A DNA stretch of 16,006 nt from JBDHRG01 sp039807445 (GTDB taxonomy: Bacteria; Pseudomonadota; Gammaproteobacteria; Competibacterales; Competibacteraceae): NCBI GenBank assembly GCA_039807445.1, contig JBDHRG010000084.1:1-16006 (forward strand), in the 5' to 3' direction. Made by a program: the position numbers and the translations under genes. The notes beneath the pieces are model-generated. The model worked only from the letters and a program-made list of their open reading frames with translations, did not search any database and was not told the DNA's origin. Below are positions 7,955 through 15,076 of this stretch, piece after piece. The first letter of the stretch is position 1. Every line of letters begins with the position of its first letter.

Positions 7955-8659
7955 TCAGGCGCGCCGGTCGGCGAACTTGTAGCCCACGCCCCAGACGGTC
8001 CGGATGTAGTCCGGATTGCCGGGGTCGCGCTCGATCTTGTTGCGCAGCCGGTTGATATGGGAATTGACGGTGTGCTCGTAGCCGCTGTGGCTGTAGCCCC
8101 AGACCTGATCGAGCAGTTGGGCCCGCGTGTACACGCGGCCCGGGCTGCGCGCGAAGTGCACCAGCAGCTCGAACTCCTTGGCCGTCAGCTCGACCAGCCG
8201 GCCGTCGACCTGCACCTCGTGGCGCTGCAGGTCGATGCGCAGCCCGCCGGCCTCGATCAGTTCGACGCCCGCCGCCGCTGCGGCCGCCAGACGGTCGGCG
8301 CGGCGGAACACCGCCTTCACGCGCGCCGCCAGCTCGAGCATGCTGAACGGCTTGGTCAGGTAGTCGTCGGCACCGAGCTCGAGGCCGAGCACGCGGTCGA
8401 GCTCCGAGGACTTGGCGGTGAGCATCAGGATCGGCGTGTAGCGCGTCTGCGCGCGCAGGCGTCGGCATATCTCCAGGCCGTCCATGCGCGGCAGCATCAG
8501 ATCGAGGATCACCAGGTCGTAGCGACCCGTCTCGGCCTCGGCGAGCGCCGCCATGCCGTCGGCGACGAGCCGACTCTCGCAGTCGAGCTCGGCGAGCTGC
8601 AAGCTCACCAGGCGGCCGATGTCCGGATCGTCCTCGACCACCAGCACGCGGTGGTTCAT
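7955..8659 (-). CDS. OmpR/PhoB-family response regulator
   Basis: This 234-residue two-domain transcription factor has a receiver domain (1-120) with the acidic pair D10/D11, the phosphoacceptor D53 in VILDLMLP, T81 and K103 in DDYLTKPF, all intact. An alanine-rich linker leads to a winged-helix DNA-binding domain (about 135-232) with LTAKEFELLVHFARSPGRVYTR, WGYSHSGYEHTVNSHINRLRNKIE and the closing YIRTVWGVGYKF. Regulators of this class dimerise on direct repeats spaced about 11 bp. A strong ribosome binding site, AGGAGGT 6 nt before the ATG, fixes the start. It converges on the giant kinase gene with 83 bp between stop codons. The HisKA type of that kinase is the type that serves OmpR-family regulators, so I infer a cognate pair. 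A terminator between them is not obvious. Its specific regulon is not known from homology. Confidence 0.95.
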   Translation of the reverse strand: MNHRVLVVEDDPDIGRLVSLQLAELDCESRLVADGMAALAEAETGRYDLVILDLMLPRMDGLEICRRLRAQTRYTPILMLTAKSSELDRVLGLELGADDYLTKPFSMLELAARVKAVFRRADRLAAAAAAGVELIEAGGLRIDLQRHEVQVDGRLVELTAKEFELLVHFARSPGRVYTRAQLLDQVWGYSHSGYEHTVNSHINRLRNKIERDPGNPDYIRTVWGVGYKFADRRA

Positions 8660-8690
8660 GGCTGCACCTCCTGCCCGAGCCAGAAGCCGG

Positions 8691-8897
8691 TCAATGACCC
8701 GCGATCGGAGTAGCGAAGGCCCTTCGCGCCAGCAGGGCCAAGCCGATCGAGGCGCATATCGTCAGAAAGGCTAGCCACGCGCAGGGCCACGGCAAGGGCA
8801 TGCCGATCAGGATCAGGCCGTCGTTGGCGCCCGGGATCAGCCAGGTGCCCCAGCCCATCAGCGCAGCGCAGGCAGTGGCGATCACGCGAGACCGAGC
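8691..8897 (-). pseudogene. C-terminal remnant of a membrane protein, possibly YeeE/YedE-like
   Basis: A reading frame ending at 8691 encodes about 65-69 residues with two hydrophobic segments. It includes ALMGWGTWLIPGANDGLILI, then MPLPWPCAWLAFLTICASIG and a basic end. From memory, PGGNDxLLL followed by a Pro/Trp-rich loop and a last helix is typical of the C-terminus of YeeE/YedE (sulphur transport, PF04143) proteins, which are about 350 residues long. Here only that end is present: upstream the frame runs into the 3' end of the patatin gene, the only starts are a GTG at 8885 with no ribosome binding site, and the nearby ATG at 8911 is in another frame. I therefore favour a gene remnant, but a small 64-residue two-helix protein starting at 8885 cannot be excluded. 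It lies 31 bp upstream of the response regulator. Confidence 0.45.
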
Positions 8898-8938
8898 GGG
8901 CCGATGTCCATGGGCGGGTGCCTCGTCGCCGGACCGCC

Positions 8939-10111
8939 TCAGGCGTGCTCGATCACGCCTTCGATCGGATCCGCCGGCGCCTCCCAGGGTGCGCGGCGGA
9001 TCATTCGCAGCGCGTCGGCGTAGCCCGCCTGGCGCCGTGCGCGAACGCCGGCCATCGTGAAGTCGATGTCCTTGGTGTGATCCTCGCCTTCGAGGCGCGG
9101 CGCCACCAGATGCACCACGTGCATCGTCGTGCCGCACCCCCATGAGGCGAGCTCCTGCACCTTGGCATCCGATCGTCGTGCCTCGGGGATTTCCTCGTGC
9201 AACTCGCGGATCACATGGCGCAAGCGGTGGATCTGCTTCTGGCGCGCGATGTGGCTGTCGGCGCGGCTGGCGTACTGGATGTCCTTCTGCCGGCCCATCA
9301 CCTGCCAGATCGACTCCGGTTCCGGCCCCTTCTGGTGCCAGACGTTGACGGCAAAGATCACCGAATCGCGTCGAGGGTTGTCGTCGAGCACCGCCTCGAT
9401 CGGTGTGTTGGAGTAGATGCCGCCGTCCCAGTAGGGTTCGCCATCGATGCGGATCGCCGGGAACGCGGGCGGCAGCGCACCCGAGGCCATCACATGGTCG
9501 ACGCCGAGCGGCTGCTGGCGAGTGTCGAAGTAGTGCATTTCACCGCTGCGCGCGTTCACCGCACCTACCGTCAGCCGCGTGCGGCATTCGCACAGATAGG
9601 CGAAATCCACCAAGGACTCGAGGGTTTCGCGCAGCGGCGCCGTGCTGTAGTAGGACGCCGAGCAGATCCCGACCTTCACCTGCGATCCGCCGAGGGCTGC
9701 GAGGTTGGGCGTGAAGAACGCCGGGATGCCGTACGTCACGGTCGTCATGTTGGCCAAGACGTTGCCCATGCCCAGCCAGTCCAGCAGGCCGGACGAAGAT
9801 TCCGGCTGCTCCATCCGGCTCCAGAAGGCGTTCAGGCGTTCGAGCCGCCGCTCGGGCTCGTTGCCGGCGATCAGCGCGGCATTGATCGCGCCGATCGAGG
9901 TGCCGATCACCCACTGCGGTTCGATGCCCGCTTCGTGCAGCGCCTGATAGACGCCGACCTGGTACGCCCCCAGCGCACCGCCGCCTTGCAGTACCAGCAC
10001 GATCTGGCCCGGCAAGGCCGGACGGGCGCTCGCCTGCTCGCTCGGCTGCTTTGGCAGCGCGTGTCCGCGCTCGGCGCGACGCGCAGCTGTGCTCGGATTC
10101 GTCGTGGCCAT
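8939..10111 (-). CDS. Patatin-like phospholipase with C-terminal DUF3734 region
   Basis: This is a 390-residue serine hydrolase of the patatin fold, expected to cleave acyl esters of phospholipids or related substrates. After a 35-residue polar N-terminus, the oxyanion loop GGGALGAY lies at 43-50, the nucleophile S72 is in GTSIG (70-74) and the catalytic Asp is D229 in DGG (229-231), so the dyad is complete. The C-terminal third (about 280-390) includes RQKDIQYASRADSHIARQKQIHRLRHVI and HVVHLVAPRLEGEDHTKDIDFT, which I recognise as the DUF3734 extension. There is no signal peptide, so it is probably cytoplasmic. A GGAG 7 nt upstream supports the ATG at 10111. It follows the 3-hydroxybutyrate dehydrogenase gene in the same direction after 79 bp. 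That neighbourhood suggests a role in storage lipid or PHB-related metabolism, which is inference only. Confidence 0.92.
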   Translation of the reverse strand: MATTNPSTAARRAERGHALPKQPSEQASARPALPGQIVLVLQGGGALGAYQVGVYQALHEAGIEPQWVIGTSIGAINAALIAGNEPERRLERLNAFWSRMEQPESSSGLLDWLGMGNVLANMTTVTYGIPAFFTPNLAALGGSQVKVGICSASYYSTAPLRETLESLVDFAYLCECRTRLTVGAVNARSGEMHYFDTRQQPLGVDHVMASGALPPAFPAIRIDGEPYWDGGIYSNTPIEAVLDDNPRRDSVIFAVNVWHQKGPEPESIWQVMGRQKDIQYASRADSHIARQKQIHRLRHVIRELHEEIPEARRSDAKVQELASWGCGTTMHVVHLVAPRLEGEDHTKDIDFTMAGVRARRQAGYADALRMIRRAPWEAPADPIEGVIEHA

Positions 10112-10133
10112 GCCGGTCTCCGGGTGTGCCGCC

Positions 10134-10163
10134 GGGGCGCCTTCGGCGCCCCCCTCGAGGGGG
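10134..10163. repeat. GC-rich hairpin plus adjacent palindrome, possible dispersed intergenic repeat
   Basis: GGGGCGCC at 10134-10141 and GGCGCCCC at 10145-10152 pair as a perfect 8-bp stem with a 3-nt TTC loop. A CCCCTCGAGGGG-type palindrome follows directly and shares the last C residues, so the two structures are mutually exclusive. It occupies the 79-bp gap between the dehydrogenase and patatin genes. I recall near-identical GCCTTCGGCGCC...CTCGAGGGG sequences scattered between genes in Burkholderiales genomes. It may attenuate transcription into the patatin gene or stabilise the upstream message. Confidence 0.6.
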
Positions 10164-10190
10164 AGCGGCCGGGGCAGCCCGACGATGGTC

Positions 10191-10973
10191 TCAGTGCTGG
10201 GTCCAGCCGCCGTCCATCGGGATGGCGCTGGCGGTCATCGACGCGGACACATCGGAGGCGAGGAACACCGCCAGCGCGGCGAGCTCTTCGACGCGAACGA
10301 ACTCCTTGCGTGCCTGATGCACGAGCAGCACGTCGCGCACCACGTTCTCGGGCGAGATGCCATGCGCCTTCGCCTGGTCGGCGATCTGCTTGTCGACCAG
10401 CGGCGTCTTCACGTAGCCGGGGCAGATGGTGTTGGCGGTGATGCCGAACTCGGCCAGCTCGATCGCCACGGTCCTGGACAGGCCGATCAACCCGTGCTTG
10501 GCCGCCACGTAGGCCGACTTGAACGGCGAGGCGGTCAGGCCGTGCGCCGATGCGATATTGATGATGCGTCCCCAGCGGCGCGCCTTCATCTCCGGCACGA
10601 CGGCCTTGATCAGGTGAAACGCCGACGACAGGTTGATCGCCAGCACCGCGTCCCACTTCTCGTCGGGAAACGCCTCGATCGGCGCGACATGCTGGATGCC
10701 GGCGTTGTTGACGATGATGTCGATCTTGCCGAACTCGGCGCGCGCCAGCTCGGCCATCGCCCGGATCTGCGCGGGCTGGCCCATGTCGGCGCCCGAGTAG
10801 CGGACCTTGACGCCGAACTGGCGCTGCAGCTCGGTGCGGGTGAATTCGATCTCCTGCGCGTCGCCGAAGCCGTTGAGCATGACGTCGGCCCCCTGCTCGG
10901 CGAAGGCGCGGGCGATGCCCAGACCGATGCCGCTGGTGGAGCCGGTGACGATGGCGGATTTCTGCTTCAGCAT
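10191..10973 (-). CDS. bdhA: 3-hydroxybutyrate dehydrogenase (short-chain dehydrogenase)
   Basis: This 260-residue classical SDR is expected to oxidise (R)-3-hydroxybutyrate to acetoacetate with NAD+ in the cytoplasm, the step after PHB depolymerisation. The cofactor motif TGSTSGIG is at 10-17, NNAG at 89-92, and the catalytic residues are N114, S142, Y155 and K159 (YVAAK). Features particular to D-3-hydroxybutyrate dehydrogenases are visible: NNAGIQHVAPIEAFP, ASAHGLTASPFKSAY, CPGYVKTPLV, and the C-terminal MTASAIPMDGGWTQH. Length matches the family (about 255-262). A GGGAG 6 nt before the ATG fixes the start. It is first in a likely two-gene unit with the patatin-like gene. Upstream lies a 500-bp region with an 11-bp repeat array and a dyad, so it may be under specific control. 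Confidence 0.95.
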   Translation of the reverse strand: MLKQKSAIVTGSTSGIGLGIARAFAEQGADVMLNGFGDAQEIEFTRTELQRQFGVKVRYSGADMGQPAQIRAMAELARAEFGKIDIIVNNAGIQHVAPIEAFPDEKWDAVLAINLSSAFHLIKAVVPEMKARRWGRIINIASAHGLTASPFKSAYVAAKHGLIGLSRTVAIELAEFGITANTICPGYVKTPLVDKQIADQAKAHGISPENVVRDVLLVHQARKEFVRVEELAALAVFLASDVSASMTASAIPMDGGWTQH

Positions 10974-11070
10974 CTGGAACTCCCGGGGTCGAGCGTGCGG
11001 TCGGGTTAGCGAGCGGCGGCGAGTCCGTCGGCTTCGCTCTGTGCGTGAAGCGCAGCAAGGTGGCCAAGGC

Positions 11071-11099
11071 GCAGGTTCGCGGACTCGGTCCGAACCTGC
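11071..11099. promoter_or_regulatory. Dyad symmetric site upstream of bdhA
   Basis: GCAGGTTCG (11071-11079) and CGAACCTGC (11091-11099) are perfect inverted repeats separated by 11 bp, about 100 bp upstream of the bdhA start. Size and spacing suit an operator for a dimeric repressor, or a hairpin in an upstream leader. No regulator gene for it is visible nearby. Confidence 0.4.
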
Positions 11100-11112
11100 T
11101 CGGGTGTCTGTC

Positions 11113-11184
11113 GCTCCGAAACCGAGTCTGGCTGCCGCGATTCACGCGTCGATCAACGGAAGTTCACGATTCGGTCACGGGGAG
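11113..11184 (+). promoter_or_regulatory. Array of four 11-bp direct repeats with conserved upstream block (copy 2)
   Basis: Units begin at 11141 (TTCACG), 11152 (ATCAACG), 11163 (TTCACG) and 11174 (GTCACG), again exactly 11 bp apart. GCTCCGAAACC begins at 11113, 28 bp before the first unit, the same offset as in copy 1. Over the 44-bp array I count 35 identities with copy 1, concentrated in the hexamers. The nearest downstream gene on either side is bdhA on the minus strand, 168 bp away from the array edge; no plus-strand gene follows. This is probably an OmpR/PhoB-family operator; the target is inferred. Confidence 0.6.
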
Positions 11185-11326
11185 GGCGTCCATCGCGACC
11201 CTGGATCGGCAGGGGTGGGGTGCAGCGCGCACCGCTGCCGATACGGTGGGCGGACTCAGGCGCTTCCGGCCTTTCTCACCCCTGCCGACGCGGAGGCGGC
11301 AGCGTTTCGCCGGTAAAGCATGGATA

Positions 11327-11356
11327 CGACAAGCCCCGCCGGGGCGGGGCTTGTCG
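11327..11356 (-). terminator. Perfect inverted repeat, probable transcription terminator of the sox operon
   Basis: CGACAAGCCCCGCC at 11327-11340 and its exact reverse complement at 11343-11356 flank a 2-nt centre, giving a very stable GC-rich stem. It lies 117 bp beyond the soxG stop codon in the direction of transcription. No run of T follows on either strand, so termination is plausible but not proven, and the symmetry would let it act in both directions. Confidence 0.5.
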
Positions 11357-11472
11357 CGGTGTCGCCTTCGAGCGCCGCTGCCGGGGCGACGGCGGCGAGC
11401 AGCGTGCCGAGCCCGATCGTCAGCCGCTGCTCGAGTTGCACGAGCTTGGCGGGGAGAGGGCAGGGCGTTCGG

Positions 11473-12075
11473 TTACGCGGCGATGCCCAGCCCCAGGTCG
11501 TGCGCCGCCTCTTCCAGCCACTGGAAGAAGTAGTCGGCGAAGCTGCGCCGTACGATCACCTCGATGCCGTCGTCGAGCGGGCGCAGCAGCAGCGGCGCCT
11601 TGGCGCAGTGCGTCTGCGCGCACTGGCCGTCGGCGAAGGCGCGCGGGTGCAGGTCGAGCGGCACGCCCTTGGCCAGCACCTCGCGCACGCCGGGCCCACG
11701 CAGCTCGAGCACCGTCTGGCCGCCGCCGACCTCGACCACCGAGACCCAGGGGCCGCTGCAGGCGGCGCGAAGCGCCTCGGCGACCTCGACCTCGCGGTCT
11801 TCGGGCGTGACGATCAGCCACTCGTCCGGACCGAGCCAGTACGCGACCAGCCCGTTGCCGGTGGCGGCGGTGTTCGGGAAGCGCGGCAGCTCGAGCGCCA
11901 GCGCTGCGCGCACCGCCTTGAAGAAGGCCGGGTCCTGCGAGTCGCCGCGCAGGTTGATGTGGCCGAGGAAGGCGCGCTCGCGCAGCACCACGCCGGTGCC
12001 GGGGTGGGTCGGGCGGGCGCGGGCGGCGAGCTTGTGGCCCACCAGCGGGCTTTCGCGACGGATGTGGTCAGACAT
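11473..12075 (-). CDS. soxG: Sarcosine oxidase, gamma subunit
   Basis: This is the 200-residue gamma subunit of heterotetrameric sarcosine oxidase. It packs against the alpha and beta subunits and has no cofactor of its own. Family marks are RESPLVGHKL at the start, ERAFLGHINLRGDSQDPAFF, the LGPDEWLIVTP strand-loop, VVEVGGGQTVLELRGPGVREVLAKGVPLDLHPRAF, and the C-terminal RRSFADYFFQWLEEAA. It resembles the folate-binding YgfZ/GcvT fold. The ATG at 12075 overlaps the end of soxA by 8 nt, with AAGGAG inside soxA as the ribosome binding site, indicating translational coupling. It is the last gene of the operon; a strong inverted repeat follows. Length is normal for the family. Confidence 0.95.
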   Translation of the reverse strand: MSDHIRRESPLVGHKLAARARPTHPGTGVVLRERAFLGHINLRGDSQDPAFFKAVRAALALELPRFPNTAATGNGLVAYWLGPDEWLIVTPEDREVEVAEALRAACSGPWVSVVEVGGGQTVLELRGPGVREVLAKGVPLDLHPRAFADGQCAQTHCAKAPLLLRPLDDGIEVIVRRSFADYFFQWLEEAAHDLGLGIAA

Positions 12076-15000
12076 TCTGGCGGGCTCCTTCGGGGTCGAT
12101 GAACACGGGGCTGACGATCTTGGCTTCGATCACGCGGCCGTCGGCCAGGGGCGCGCGGATCACCTCGCCCATGCGGCGGAAGCCATCCTTGACCAGCGCC
12201 ATCGCGATCGAGCGGCCGAGGTTGGCGCTGAAGTAGCTCGAGGTGACGTGGCCGAGCATCGGCACCGGCGCCGGGACCGCGGGGTCGTCGACCAGCTGCG
12301 CGCCCTCGGGCAGCACCGCCTGCGGGTCGGTGGGCAGGAGGCCGACCAGTTGCTTGCGGTCCGACTTCGCGTTGTGCGCCAGCTTGAACGAGCGGCGGCC
12401 GATGAAGTCGGCGGTCTTCTTGACCGCCCACTCCATGCCGAGGTCGAACGGCGTCACCGAGCCGTCGGTGTCCTGGCCGACGATGATGAAGCCCTTCTCG
12501 GCGCGCAGGACGTGCATGGTCTCGGTGCCGTAGGGGGTGATGTCGAACGCTCGGCCGGCTTCCATCACCGCTTCCCAGACGTGGCGGCCGACGTTGGCGC
12601 TGACGTTGATCTCGTAGGCCAGTTCGCCCGAGAAGCTGATGCGCATCACCCGTGCCGGCGCGCCGGCGGCCTTGCCCTCGCGATACGTCATGAAGGGGAA
12701 GGCTTCGTTCGAGAAGTCGATGCCTTCGCAGACGGCCTTCAGCACTTCGCGGCTCTTCGGACCGACCACCGCCATCGTCGCCCAGTGGTCGGTGACCGAG
12801 GTCAGCCGCACGCGCAGCTCGGGCCACTCGGTCTGCAGCCAGCGCTCGAGCCAGCTCATCACGCGCGCCGCGCCGCCGGTGGTGGTGGTCATCACGAAGC
12901 GGTTCTCGGCCAGGCGCGTGGTGACGCCGTCGTCGAACACCATGCCCTTCTCGTCGAGCATCAGGCCGTAGCGGCAGGCGCCGACGCCGAGCTTCTTCCA
13001 GGCGTTGGTGTACATCCGGTTCAGGAACTCGGCGGCATCGGGGCCCTGGATGTCGATCTTGCCGAGGGTCGAGGCATCCATGATCGCCACCCCGGTGCGC
13101 GCGGCGACGCACTCGCGGTTGACGGCGGCGTGCAGGTCTTCGCCCGGCTTGGGGAAGTACCAGGGGCGCTTCCACTGGCCGACGTTCTCGAACTCGGCGC
13201 CGTGCGCGACGTGCCATTCGTGCATCGCGGTCTTGCGGATCGGGTCGAACAGCTCGCCGCGCTCGTCGCCGGCGATCGCGCCGAAGGTCACCGGCGTGTA
13301 GTTCGGACGGAACGTCGTGGTGCCGGTCGCGCTGATCGGCCGCTTCAAGGCGTCGGCGAGGATCGCCATGCCGTTGATGTTGCCGAGCTTGCCCTGGTCG
13401 GTGCCGAAGCCGAGCGCGGTGTAGCGCTTGGTGTGCTCGATCGAGTGGAAGCCTTCGCGCGCCGCCAGGCGGATGTCGCTGCTGCCCACGTCGTTCTGCA
13501 GGTCGACGAAAGCCTTGGGGCCGCGGCCCGAGGGGCGCTTGCCGGGCACTTCCCACAGCGGCAGGATCGGCTCTTCGAGCGGGTCGACCACCGCGGGGAC
13601 TTCCGGCACGACGCCGTCGCCGACCCCGGCCAGCTTCGCCGCTTCGGCGCCGGCCGCGAAGCCGCCGGCGAGCGCTTCCGACAGGCGAAAGTGGCCGGCG
13701 CAGGCGCCGACCGAGCGCTCGGCCTGCACCGGGGCGCCGGGCAGGAAGCACGCGGCGGCTTCGTCCCACACGGCCTTGGCACCCGACTGCGCCGACAGGT
13801 GCACCACCGGGCTCCAGCCGCCCGACATCGCGACCAGATCGCACGCGAGCGTGCGCGGCGAGCCCTGCACGCCGGTGCGCGCCGGATTCAGCGCCATCAC
13901 CTCGACGCTCTTGACGCGCTTCGTACCCTCGACCGCGGTGATCACCGCGCCGCCGATGATCTCGACGCCCGCGGCGCGCACGCGCTGCGCCAGCGTGCCC
14001 TTCGGATCATGGCGGGCGTCGACCACGGCGGCGACCTTGATGCCGGCATCGCACAGGTCGAGCGCGGCCTGGTAGGCGCTGTCGTTGTTGGTGAACACCA
14101 CCGCCTGCGTGCCGGGCTTGACCGCGTAGCGGTTGACGTAGGTCGACACCGCCGAGGCCAGCATGATGCCGGGACGGTCGTTGTCGCCGAACACCAGCGG
14201 GCGCTCGTGCGCGCCGGTGGCGAGGATCACGCGCTTGGCGCGCACGCGCCAGACGCGCTCGCGCGGACCGCGGCGCTGCGCGAAGGGCAGGTGGTCGCTG
14301 AGGCGTTCGGCGATCGCGACGAAGTTGTGGTCGAGGTAGCCGTACACCGTCGCGCGCGACAGGATGCGCACCTCCGGGTAGCTCGCCAGTTCGGCCAGCA
14401 CCGACGCGAGCCAGTCGGCCGCCGGCACGCCACCGATGGTGTCGCGCGACGCCAGCAGGCTGCCGCCGAGCTCGTGCTGCTCGTCGGCGACGATCACCCG
14501 TGCCCCGGTGCGCGCGGCGGCCAGCGCCGCGGCCAGGCCGGCCGGGCCGGCGCCCGCGACCAGCACGTCGCAGTGCGCGTTCGTCTTTTCGTAGCGGTCG
14601 GGGTCGGCCTCGACCGGCGCCTCACCGAAGCCCGACGCCTTGCGGATGTAGTGCTCGTACTTCATCCAGAAGGACTGCGGCCACATGAAGGTCTTGTAGT
14701 AGAAGCCCGCCGGCAGGAGCCGCGAGAAGACGCCGGTCGCCGCCATCACGTCGCGCTCGAGGCTGGGCCAGCAGTTGACGCTGTTGGCTTCCAGCCCGGC
14801 GTGGATCTCGACCTGCGTGGCGCGCGCGTTCGGCACCGTGTACTGGCCCGAGCCGAGCTGCAGCAGCGCGTTCGGCTCCTCGGGGCCGGCGGCGACCACG
14901 CCGCGCGGGCGGTGGTACTTCCAGCTGCGCGCGACCATCGCCACGCCGTTGGCGAGCAGCGCCGAGGCGACGGTGTCGCCCAGGTAGCCCTGGTAAGTCT

Positions 15001-15076
15001 TGCCGTTGAAGCTGAAGCTGACGGGCTGGCGGCGGTCGACGCGACCGCCCTGCGCGAGACGGTGACTCTGGCTCAT
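12068..15076 (-). CDS. soxA: Sarcosine oxidase, alpha subunit
   Basis: This 1002-residue subunit of heterotetrameric sarcosine oxidase (not the thiosulfate-oxidation SoxA) helps convert sarcosine, O2 and tetrahydrofolate into glycine, H2O2 and 5,10-methylene-tetrahydrofolate. The N-terminus (about 15-110) is a ferredoxin-like region with FSFNGKTYQGYLGDTVASALLANG and SWKYHRPRG. A dinucleotide-binding domain follows with GAGPAG at 175-180 and the acidic strand end VIVADE, binding NAD+. A second nucleotide-binding segment includes LATGAHERPLVFGDNDRPG. The C-terminal 400 residues are a GcvT-like folate domain with GVAIMDASTLGKIDIQGPDAAEFLN, ISFSGELAYEINV, GTETMHVLRAEKG and GMEWAVKK. Its ATG overlaps the soxD stop (ATGA), and GGAGGTG just upstream serves as ribosome binding site. 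Length is typical. The frame is intact. Confidence 0.97.
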   Translation of the reverse strand: MSQSHRLAQGGRVDRRQPVSFSFNGKTYQGYLGDTVASALLANGVAMVARSWKYHRPRGVVAAGPEEPNALLQLGSGQYTVPNARATQVEIHAGLEANSVNCWPSLERDVMAATGVFSRLLPAGFYYKTFMWPQSFWMKYEHYIRKASGFGEAPVEADPDRYEKTNAHCDVLVAGAGPAGLAAALAAARTGARVIVADEQHELGGSLLASRDTIGGVPAADWLASVLAELASYPEVRILSRATVYGYLDHNFVAIAERLSDHLPFAQRRGPRERVWRVRAKRVILATGAHERPLVFGDNDRPGIMLASAVSTYVNRYAVKPGTQAVVFTNNDSAYQAALDLCDAGIKVAAVVDARHDPKGTLAQRVRAAGVEIIGGAVITAVEGTKRVKSVEVMALNPARTGVQGSPRTLACDLVAMSGGWSPVVHLSAQSGAKAVWDEAAACFLPGAPVQAERSVGACAGHFRLSEALAGGFAAGAEAAKLAGVGDGVVPEVPAVVDPLEEPILPLWEVPGKRPSGRGPKAFVDLQNDVGSSDIRLAAREGFHSIEHTKRYTALGFGTDQGKLGNINGMAILADALKRPISATGTTTFRPNYTPVTFGAIAGDERGELFDPIRKTAMHEWHVAHGAEFENVGQWKRPWYFPKPGEDLHAAVNRECVAARTGVAIMDASTLGKIDIQGPDAAEFLNRMYTNAWKKLGVGACRYGLMLDEKGMVFDDGVTTRLAENRFVMTTTTGGAARVMSWLERWLQTEWPELRVRLTSVTDHWATMAVVGPKSREVLKAVCEGIDFSNEAFPFMTYREGKAAGAPARVMRISFSGELAYEINVSANVGRHVWEAVMEAGRAFDITPYGTETMHVLRAEKGFIIVGQDTDGSVTPFDLGMEWAVKKTADFIGRRSFKLAHNAKSDRKQLVGLLPTDPQAVLPEGAQLVDDPAVPAPVPMLGHVTSSYFSANLGRSIAMALVKDGFRRMGEVIRAPLADGRVIEAKIVSPVFIDPEGARQNV

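Larger units (their letters stand above)
10974..11472. other. Non-coding regulatory interval between soxG and bdhA
   Basis: This gap holds the bdhA promoter region and the 3' end of the sarcosine oxidase operon transcript. I find no convincing gene. Structures seen are a 9-bp dyad at 11071-11099, the repeat array at 11113-11184, a small stem CTGCCG/CGGCAG at 11282-11302, and a perfect 14-bp-arm inverted repeat at 11327-11356. A 61-codon frame from GTG 11441 starts with a signal-peptide-like stretch but then crosses the inverted repeat and has no ribosome binding site, so I treat it as chance. Confidence 0.6.

Noticed and set aside
11256..11441. A 61-codon minus-strand frame beginning with a signal-peptide-like stretch
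   Set aside because: It has a GTG start without ribosome binding site, its middle is encoded by the perfect inverted repeat, and the rest is low-complexity.
11045..11533. A plus-strand frame whose translation over the array resembles that over copy 1 (HASxNxSSRF)
   Set aside because: The resemblance follows from the shared DNA element. Unit spacing of 11 bp does not respect codons and substitutions show no clear third-position bias, so a regulatory reading fits better.
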